Assembly: GCA_017467815.1 (NCBI GenBank)
Contig: JAFUKI010000166.1
Span: 1 to 36,780 of the forward strand
From: Clostridia bacterium
GTDB taxonomy: Bacteria; Bacillota; Clostridia; Oscillospirales; CAG-272
Length of the DNA stretch: 36,780 bases
Direction of reading: 5' to 3'
Shown here: positions 31,438 through 36,780 of the stretch, in pieces
How the letters are laid out: each line of letters starts with the position of its first letter
Numbering within the stretch: position 1 is the first letter of the stretch
Program-made: the position numbers and the translations under genes
Notes under the pieces: generated by a model
The model's input: the letters and a program-made list of their open reading frames with translations, nothing else
The model's database searches: none
What the model was told of the DNA's origin: nothing

Positions 31438-31444
31438 AATAAAC

Positions 31445-31482
31445 AAATCCCACCCTGTCACAATGCAGAGTGGGATTTTTCT
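31445..31482 (+). terminator. Intrinsic terminator after the MBL-fold lipoprotein gene
   Basis: AAATCCCAC (31445-31453) pairs with GTGGGATTT (31470-31478), continued by CTG/CAG after one mismatch, and ends in T residues. Confidence 0.9.
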
Positions 31483-31510
31483 TGACTATAGTAACAATTC
31501 CTCGTGTATC

Positions 31511-31578
31511 AGTTTTTGAAAAGAGAAATGGGTGCGCGGGGGAGTGAAGATCCATGAAGTGATCCTTCATTCCCCTGC
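31511..31578 (-). repeat. Dispersed hairpin element, copy 5
   Basis: The head AGTTTTTGAAAAGA (31511-31524) is followed by a stem 31536-31552 with 31562-31578. Its differences from a perfect stem are G.T wobbles and one bulge, which suggests that RNA pairing is kept. It stands 23 bases beyond the stop codon of the minus-strand YbaK-type gene. Stem and loop resemble copy 4. Confidence 0.78.
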
Positions 31579-31601
31579 TAAACATAATATTCAAAAAACA
31601 A

Positions 31602-32072
31602 TTATCCCCAGTTCTTGCAGACGTCCACCCATTCGGTATAGCCGGAGTATTTCTCCAGTTCCGGAATGGTCAGCTCAATCGCGCTGTTTCCGCTGCCGCA
31701 CGCCGGAAATACGGTTTCAAACCGCTTCAGGGATTCGTCCAGATATACTGTTACACCATCGTTCACCGCAAACGGACAAACACCGCCCACCGCATGACCG
31801 ATCAGGGTTTCCGCTTCTTCCGGGGTGAGCATTTTTGCTTTTGCGCCGAAGCGGGCTTTGTATTTCGGGTTGTCGATCTTGGTGTCGCCGGCTGCCACGA
31901 TCAGAATCGGTTTTTCTCCGACCATGAAAGACAGCGTTTTGGCAATGCGGCACGGTTCACAGTGAAGTGCTTCTGCCGCCAGTTCCACGGTTGCGCTGGA
32001 TACGGTAAATTCCAGTACACGTTCCTCCATGCCAAGCTGTCTGAAATATGCTTTTACTTTTTCAATCGCCAT
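31602..32072 (-). CDS. YbaK/EbsC-type aminoacyl-tRNA editing protein
   Basis: The 156-residue protein is a stand-alone editing domain of the YbaK/ProX family, which removes wrongly loaded amino acids from tRNA, often Cys or Ala from tRNA-Pro. The conserved lysine is Lys45 in AKTLSF; GDTKID (62-67) and GHAVGGVCPF (92-101) outline the pocket. The GxxPFG-like region marks YbaK-type members. The ATG at 32072 is preceded by AGAGGA at 8 bases; the frame stays open upstream without a ribosome site. It has its own promoter (32103-32131) and ends at hairpin copy 5. The exact tRNA cannot be told. Confidence 0.88.
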   Translation of the reverse strand: MAIEKVKAYFRQLGMEERVLEFTVSSATVELAAEALHCEPCRIAKTLSFMVGEKPILIVAAGDTKIDNPKYKARFGAKAKMLTPEEAETLIGHAVGGVCPFAVNDGVTVYLDESLKRFETVFPACGSGNSAIELTIPELEKYSGYTEWVDVCKNWG

Positions 32073-32102
32073 TTTTATTTTCCTCTGTCCGTATTTTTCT
32101 AT

Positions 32103-32131
32103 ATTATGACACACTTCTCCCAAAATTGCAA
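32103..32131 (-). promoter_or_regulatory. Promoter of the YbaK-type gene
   Basis: On the minus strand TTGCAA (32131-32126) and CATAAT (32108-32103) are separated by 17 bp. Confidence 0.65.
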
Positions 32132-32287
32132 GTATCTCCGTGAAATTTTTTATCCCCACTGATTTTTTCCGGAAAACAGCGCACACTACGGTTGTATTCC
32201 CTCTTTTCTGCGCAAAAGATACAGTTATATGGAACACATGAATAATACAAAAAAGCGAATAATAATCCATTCTATGAATTCTGATAA

Positions 32288-32316
32288 TTGACATTTCTCT
32301 GAATGTGTGGTATAAT
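32288..32316 (+). promoter_or_regulatory. Perfect consensus promoter of the CofE-like gene
   Basis: TTGACA (32288-32293), a 17-bp spacer and TATAAT (32311-32316) match the sigma-A consensus throughout. The leader is about 90 bases and shows no strong structure. Confidence 0.85.
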
Positions 32317-32413
32317 AATACGGTTGAAGAGGCAAGTGTTAATAGTATATTTGCGTCTTCCGGAAAATTCGTTTCCCCAAAATTCTATTTTTAAAGAAAT
32401 GAGATGATCCAAC

Positions 32414-33604
32414 ATGGAAAGAAGAACAGGTACGATATCCAGAGGCATCCGCTGCCCCATCATTCGTGAAGGCGATGATCTCGTACAGATCGTCACTGAC
32501 AGCGTACTGGAAGCAGCCGCCTGTGAAGAATTTGCACTCCGTGACAGAGATGTAATCTGCATGACCGAATCCATCGTGGCAAGAGCACAGGGCAACTATG
32601 CTTCTGTAGACGACATTGCTGCTGATGTAAAGGCGAAATTCGGCGACAATACCATTGGTGTAATTTTCCCCATTTTGTCCAGAAACCGCTTTTCCATCTG
32701 TCTGAAAGGCATTGCCAGAGGTGCAAAAAAGATCGTTCTGATGTTAAGCTATCCCTCCGATGAGGTGGGCAACGAGCTGGTTTCCCTGGACAAGCTGGAT
32801 GAAGCCGGCGTAAATCCCTACAGCGATGTTCTGTCCCTGGAAAGATACAGAGCCCTGTTCGGCGAAAATCTCCATCCCTTCACCGGTGTTGACTATGTGG
32901 ATTACTACCAGCAGCTGATCACAGCGGAAGGTACCGATGTAGAGGTCATCTTTGCCAATGACGCCAGAGCCGTTCTGGATTACACCAAGTGTGTTCTGAA
33001 CTGCGATGTGCATACAAGAGTGAGAACCAAGAGAATTCTCAAGGCTGCCGGTGCTGAAATCGTATACGGTATGGACGAGATCCTGCGTGAACCCGTCAAC
33101 GGAAGCGGATGCAACGAACAGTACGGTCTGCTTGGTTCCAACAAGGCTACCGAAGATTCCATCAAGCTCTTCCCCAGAGAATGCAGCAGTCTGGTAAACG
33201 ACATCCAGAAGCTTGTTCTTGAAAAAACCGGCAAGCACGTAGAAGTTATGGTTTACGGCGACGGTGCTTTTAAGGATCCCGTAGGTAAGATCTGGGAACT
33301 GGCTGACCCCTGTGTATCCCCTGCTTACACCCCCGGTCTGGAAGGCACACCCAATGAGCTGAAGCTGAAGTATCTTGCCGACAATGATTTCAAGGATCTG
33401 ACAGGTGCGGAACTGCAGGCAGCCATTTCCAAGAAGATTCAGGAAAAGAAAGTCGATCTGGTAGGCGATATGGCATCCCAGGGTACTACCCCCAGAAGAC
33501 TCACCGACCTGATCGGTTCCCTGTGCGACCTGACCAGCGGTTCCGGCGACAAGGGTACCCCCGTTGTTCTGGTACAGGGTTACTTCGACAACTACACCAA
33601 CTGA
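32414..33604 (+). CDS. CofE-like protein (F420-0:gamma-glutamyl ligase family)
   Basis: The 396-residue protein belongs to the F420_ligase family: the opening RGIRCPIIREGDDL, the DVICMTESIVARAQGN stretch with the acidic metal and GTP contacts, the central GCNEQYGLLGSNKA and late VYGDGAFKDPVGKIWE. The archaeal members join glutamate to coenzyme F420-0 with GTP. Clostridia of this kind are not known to make F420, and no other F420 gene is here, so this single-gene version probably ligates an amino acid to something else. It has its own perfect consensus promoter and its own terminator, and so is a one-gene unit that is likely strongly expressed. The ATG at 32414 has a TGAGATG-like ribosome site. 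Confidence 0.83.
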   Translation: MERRTGTISRGIRCPIIREGDDLVQIVTDSVLEAAACEEFALRDRDVICMTESIVARAQGNYASVDDIAADVKAKFGDNTIGVIFPILSRNRFSICLKGIARGAKKIVLMLSYPSDEVGNELVSLDKLDEAGVNPYSDVLSLERYRALFGENLHPFTGVDYVDYYQQLITAEGTDVEVIFANDARAVLDYTKCVLNCDVHTRVRTKRILKAAGAEIVYGMDEILREPVNGSGCNEQYGLLGSNKATEDSIKLFPRECSSLVNDIQKLVLEKTGKHVEVMVYGDGAFKDPVGKIWELADPCVSPAYTPGLEGTPNELKLKYLADNDFKDLTGAELQAAISKKIQEKKVDLVGDMASQGTTPRRLTDLIGSLCDLTSGSGDKGTPVVLVQGYFDNYTN

Positions 33605-33629
33605 TTATAAACGAATCAAACTGCTCAAG

Positions 33630-33667
33630 CGGAGAGAAGCTGTACAAACGTTTCTCTCCGTTTTTCT
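33630..33667 (+). terminator. Intrinsic terminator after the CofE-like gene
   Basis: CGGAGAGAA (33630-33638) pairs perfectly with TTCTCTCCG (33652-33660), extendable by a wobble and one more pair, followed by five T. Confidence 0.9.
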
Positions 33668-33729
33668 TTTATCTCCGCCTGTATCCGGGTATACTACATT
33701 CGATTATACCTGTTTTTTGGGCAAAACCA

Positions 33730-33758
33730 TTGCACTTTCCGCTCTCCTGTGTTATCAT
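33730..33758 (+). promoter_or_regulatory. Promoter of the MFS transporter and GDPD genes
   Basis: TTGCAC (33730-33735) and TATCAT (33753-33758) are separated by 17 bp, about 50 bases before the TTG start of the transporter gene. Confidence 0.6.
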
Positions 33759-33808
33759 ATATGCAGTGAATTCCTATTTCTGCCATTGCAGATCCATCGG
33801 AGGTAATT

Positions 33809-35116
33809 TTGAAACTCAATTACAAGCGCACAATTCTCATCGGTTTCGCCTTTATGTCCATACTGGCATTCTGGCAGTTCTATGACCAGGTGATCCCCTA
33901 TCTGCTGGAGAATGTCTTCGGTCTTTCCACTTTCGCCGCCAATGCGATCATGTCCGTGGACAATATTCTTGCCATTTTCATGCTTCCGCTGTTCGGTGCC
34001 ATTTCCGACAGAACCCGCTCGCCTCTGGGAAAACGTACGCCGTACATTCTTTTCGGTACCATTGCCGCAGTGGTTCTGATGATCATTCTGGCTTTCACCG
34101 AAGAAGCACGTCATTTCCCCGGATTTCTGATTACTTTGTTCTTGCTCCTGTTTGTCATGTCCACCTACCGTACGCCGGCTGTGGCATATATGCCCGATGT
34201 TACGGAAAAACCTCTGCGGAGTAAAGCCAATGCCATCATCAATCTGGTAGGATACATCGGCGGTATTTTCTCCACCATTGTGATGATGTTCATGCTGTCC
34301 AGTGACAAAAACGATGCCGGTGAAACTGTATATGCCGAAGATCAGTCCTTTTTGCCCGTATTCTTTGTCATTGCGGCGTTCATGCTGATATCGGTTCTGA
34401 TTCTGGTATTCACCATCCGGGAAAACAAGCTTGCCGCGCAGGTGCATATTGAGGAAGATGTGCCGGAAAAGGATGCAAAATCCCCTGCAGGAAAGCTGCC
34501 GAAACCGGTTATGCGGAGTCTGGTGCTGATTCTTTCCTCCGTATTTCTGTGGTATATGTCCTACAATGCGGTAACCACGGCGTTCTCCCGATACTGTGTC
34601 AATATCTGGCATACGGATCTGGGTACATCTTCCGGTTACCTGATGACCGCCACCATTGCCGCCATTGCCGCGTTTGTGCCTCTGGGATTTGTTTCCGGTG
34701 CGCTGGGCAGAAAGAAGACGATCCTTCTCGGTGTGGCGCTGATGAGTGCCTGCTTTGCCGCCGCCGGGTTTATTACGGAACAGACGCCTGTGATGTATGC
34801 GGTTCTGGCACTGGTCGGTGTTGCGTGGGCTGCGATCAACGTCAATTCGTATCCCATGGTAGTGGAAATGAGTTCCGGATCGGATGTGGGCAAGTATACC
34901 GGTTTCTATTACACCTTCTCCATGGCGGCGCAGATTACCACTCCTCTGCTGTCCGGTTTTCTCATCGACCGTCTGGGATGGGGTTACAGCATTCTGTTCC
35001 CCTATGCAGTGGTATTTGCCGCGGCGTCCTTTGTTACCATGTGCTTTGTGAAACACGGGGATGCCAAACCCACCACCAAGGAAGTCATGGAAGCGGCTGC
35101 CGATATGGAGGACTGA
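33809..35116 (+). CDS. MFS transporter, SLC45-like (sugar/proton symporter type)
   Basis: The 435-residue integral membrane protein has about 12 hydrophobic segments in two halves joined by a charged loop near residues 200-235. The loop between helices 2 and 3 carries SDRTRSPLGKRTPY, a form of the MFS signature typical of the SLC45 and GPH-like sugar symporters, and a matching SGALGRKK lies in the second half. It is probably a sugar or glycoside importer. The start is TTG at 33809, with CGGAGG 5 bases upstream and no suitable ATG nearer. The gene ends 4 bases before the start of the glycerophosphodiesterase gene, and the ribosome site of that gene lies in its last codons. Confidence 0.85.
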   Translation: MKLNYKRTILIGFAFMSILAFWQFYDQVIPYLLENVFGLSTFAANAIMSVDNILAIFMLPLFGAISDRTRSPLGKRTPYILFGTIAAVVLMIILAFTEEARHFPGFLITLFLLLFVMSTYRTPAVAYMPDVTEKPLRSKANAIINLVGYIGGIFSTIVMMFMLSSDKNDAGETVYAEDQSFLPVFFVIAAFMLISVLILVFTIRENKLAAQVHIEEDVPEKDAKSPAGKLPKPVMRSLVLILSSVFLWYMSYNAVTTAFSRYCVNIWHTDLGTSSGYLMTATIAAIAAFVPLGFVSGALGRKKTILLGVALMSACFAAAGFITEQTPVMYAVLALVGVAWAAINVNSYPMVVEMSSGSDVGKYTGFYYTFSMAAQITTPLLSGFLIDRLGWGYSILFPYAVVFAAASFVTMCFVKHGDAKPTTKEVMEAAADMED

Positions 35117-35120
35117 TTCC

Positions 35121-35927
35121 ATGATCTGGGTTGTTCTCATTCTTTCCGTAGTTTTGCTCTTTGTTCTGGCATGGCTGTTCTGTATCTGCCCTTCCCTGCG
35201 CCGTCATCCGGACAGGAAACTGCTTACCGGCGCACGGATCGCCCATCGCGGACTCCATGACGATACTGTGCCGGAGAATTCCCTGACCGCATTCCATCTT
35301 GCCGCCGAACAGGGGTATGCCATCGAAAACGACATCCACATCACCGCTGACGGAGAGATTGTGGTATTCCACGATGACACGCTGGAACGTATGTGCGGTG
35401 TTTCCGGGAAGCCGGAAGAATTTACATTGGCAGAACTGAAAAAACTTCGTCTGGGCGGCACGGAAGAAACCATTCCCACATTGGCGGAATGTCTTGCCGT
35501 TGTGGACGGACGGGTACCACTGCTGATCGAATTCAAATGCCGGACAAATGCTGTCTGCAGCCGTCTTTGCCCCGGTGCGGACAGGATTCTTTCGGAATAC
35601 AAGGGCGTATACTGGGTCCAGTCATTTTATCCATTTGTGTTATCCTGGTACCGGAAGCATCGTCCGGAGGTTTGCCGCGGTCAGCTTTCCACAGCTTTTG
35701 TGGGGGACAAGCTGCATATGCGGATGCTGGGGATGTTACTGTTCAACTGTATTGCCCGACCGGATTTTGTTTCCTATGACTGGCAGTACCGCCGTAAGTG
35801 GAATCGACGGATCTGTACGCTGCTGGGTGCGCTGCCACTTGGCTGGACATTCCGCACACAAGAGGATCTGGATGCCTGCAGAAAGGATTTTGCGGGGTAT
35901 ATTTTTGAAGGATTCCGAGCAAAATAA
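35121..35927 (+). CDS. Membrane-anchored glycerophosphodiester phosphodiesterase
   Basis: The 268-residue enzyme has one membrane anchor at residues 2-22 and then a GDPD barrel. The catalytic residues are visible: His42 in AHRG, Glu69 and Asp71 in IENDIH, and His84 in FHDDTLERM; PENSLTAF and LIEFK complete the family pattern. It splits glycerophosphodiesters into glycerol 3-phosphate and an alcohol, probably at the outer or inner face of the membrane. GGAGG lies 9 bases before the ATG at 35121, overlapping the end of the transporter gene, so the two are cotranscribed and probably coupled. A longer in-frame start inside the transporter gene is less likely. Confidence 0.9.
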   Translation: MIWVVLILSVVLLFVLAWLFCICPSLRRHPDRKLLTGARIAHRGLHDDTVPENSLTAFHLAAEQGYAIENDIHITADGEIVVFHDDTLERMCGVSGKPEEFTLAELKKLRLGGTEETIPTLAECLAVVDGRVPLLIEFKCRTNAVCSRLCPGADRILSEYKGVYWVQSFYPFVLSWYRKHRPEVCRGQLSTAFVGDKLHMRMLGMLLFNCIARPDFVSYDWQYRRKWNRRICTLLGALPLGWTFRTQEDLDACRKDFAGYIFEGFRAK

Positions 35928-35934
35928 TAAAAAT

Positions 35935-35985
35935 GGACGTATCGCATTTACACGAAAATGTACAATACGATACGTCCTGTTTTCA
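35935..35985. terminator. Bidirectional terminator between the GDPD and MATE genes
   Basis: GGACGTATCG (35935-35944) pairs perfectly with CGATACGTCC (35968-35977). T-rich runs follow in both directions. The loop contains ACACGAAAATGTACAA, nearly the same as the loop of the terminator at 15278-15320. Confidence 0.85.
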
Positions 35986-36023
35986 TTTTTATAAGAAGTA
36001 CCTCTTCGGTCTTCCGATGATCC

Positions 36024-36780
36024 TTATCGTTTTGCCGTTTCTCCGGCTTTATGTATTTTCTTCAGCCACTTTCCACTGCGCAGACGGAAGTAACACCACA
36101 CACATTTGATGATCTGGTCGATCTTCAGCATGGTATAAATCCAGAAGGAAGACCAATGGAACACCAGACCTGCCAGTGCCCCCAGAGGAACGGATGCCAC
36201 CCACAGAAACAGGATATCTCCCAGCATGAGAAATTTCGTATCCCCTCCGGCACGCAGTACCCCTTTTGTCAGAATGGAGTTCATGGACTGGAAAATTATA
36301 ATAATGATGATCGCATTCATCAGATCATACGCGATTGCTTTCGCTTCCGGTGAGACATCGTAATAATTGATGATCGGTGTCCGCAGAACGAGGATCACCA
36401 GGGCGGCTGCGCATCCGATCAGGAAACCGAGGAACAGGAAGGTATATCCCTGCTTCTGCGCCTTGTCGTAGTCCCCTTCCCCCATGGTATGACCGGTGAT
36501 GATACCACTGGCGTTGGAAATACCCTGGGTCAGAACGGAGCTGAGCTGCTGTACTACAGTGGTAACGGAATTGGCTGCCACGAATGCCTGACCGATTCTG
36601 CCCATGATCATGGCAACCGCGTTGTTCCCCAGTGCCAGCAGGGAGTCGCTGATCAGGACGGGGATGCTGACACGGAAATATTCCTGCACCAGATCCCGGC
36701 AGTTCATGAACAAGTCCTTCAGCCGGTACTGCACCCGTTTATCCCGGAGGAAAAAGTATCCGCAGATGAACAGAATCTCA
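36024..36780 (-). CDS. MATE family efflux transporter, C-terminal part (runs off the right edge)
   Basis: The frame is open through the right edge, so only the last 250 or so residues are seen and the start lies outside. They contain about six hydrophobic segments with MATE-like features: an ALGNNAVAMIMGRIG stretch, a GISNASGIITGHTMGEGD loop between helices, and SILTKGVLRAGGDTKF. MATE proteins export drugs or metabolites with sodium or protons. The part corresponds to the second half of a protein of about 450 residues, beginning near the central loop (FFLRDKR). It ends 39 bases from the bidirectional terminator. Confidence 0.9.
   Translation of the reverse strand, partial: EILFICGYFFLRDKRVQYRLKDLFMNCRDLVQEYFRVSIPVLISDSLLALGNNAVAMIMGRIGQAFVAANSVTTVVQQLSSVLTQGISNASGIITGHTMGEGDYDKAQKQGYTFLFLGFLIGCAAALVILVLRTPIINYYDVSPEAKAIAYDLMNAIIIIIIFQSMNSILTKGVLRAGGDTKFLMLGDILFLWVASVPLGALAGLVFHWSSFWIYTMLKIDQIIKCVWCYFRLRSGKWLKKIHKAGETAKR

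Noticed and set aside
1588..31578. Dispersed hairpins as CRISPR repeats or insertion-sequence ends
   Set aside because: They are scattered one by one, without spacers of regular length, cas genes or a transposase gene.

Overview
The window looks like a stretch of chromosome from a low-to-mid GC Gram-positive anaerobe of the Clostridia (Bacillota), probably a gut-type Oscillospirales relative; the family-level placement is inference. The reasons are strong AGGAGG-type ribosome sites, TTG and GTG starts, sigma-A promoters with 17-bp spacers, lipoproteins with acidic Thr/Glu-rich mature ends, and the rpsO-pnp and lepA-hemW pairs. No rRNA, tRNA, CRISPR array or transposase gene was seen.

Layout: 1-700, edge of a minus-strand gene and a frameshifted lipoprotein remnant behind a good promoter. 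719-4740, a short-chain dehydrogenase (+), then a small membrane export-type protein, a membrane-anchored parvulin foldase and a calcineurin-like phosphoesterase (all -). 4908-7760, rpsO and pnp, each with a structured leader and a terminator. 7863-9502, an orphan sugar-type solute-binding lipoprotein bracketed by two look-alike terminators. 9573-15320, a cell-envelope block: VanY-type carboxypeptidase, HtrA protease, OmpR-type regulator and sensor kinase. 15342-19451 (-), thioredoxin reductase, then pgk-tpiA-GyrI-like protein with a possible attenuator between pgk and tpiA. 19607-25201 (-), a GH36 alpha-galactosidase and lepA-hemW. 25278-29471 (+), a copper block (copA, copZ) flanked on both sides by histidine phosphatases. 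29605-31437, a lipoprotein with a ComEC-like metallo-beta-lactamase domain. 31602-32072 (-), YbaK-type editing protein. 32288-35927 (+), a CofE-like ligase, an SLC45-like sugar transporter and a membrane-anchored glycerophosphodiesterase. 36024 to the right edge (-), part of a MATE transporter.

Most genes are housekeeping. The part least explained by known features is a dispersed family of hairpin elements. Three full copies share a 14-15 base head (AGTTTTTTGAAAAGA or one T fewer) followed by a 14-17 bp GC-rich hairpin. They lie 15-26 bases beyond the stop codons of minus-strand genes, at 1588-1665, 16637-16703 and 31511-31578, with a related headless hairpin at 2178-2208 and two further variants at 16369-16510. 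A second small family is two convergent-gene terminators sharing one loop core (15278-15320 and 35935-35985). Other RNA-level candidates are a Shine-Dalgarno-sequestering helix before rpsO, a long hairpin before pnp, and mutually exclusive helices between pgk and tpiA.
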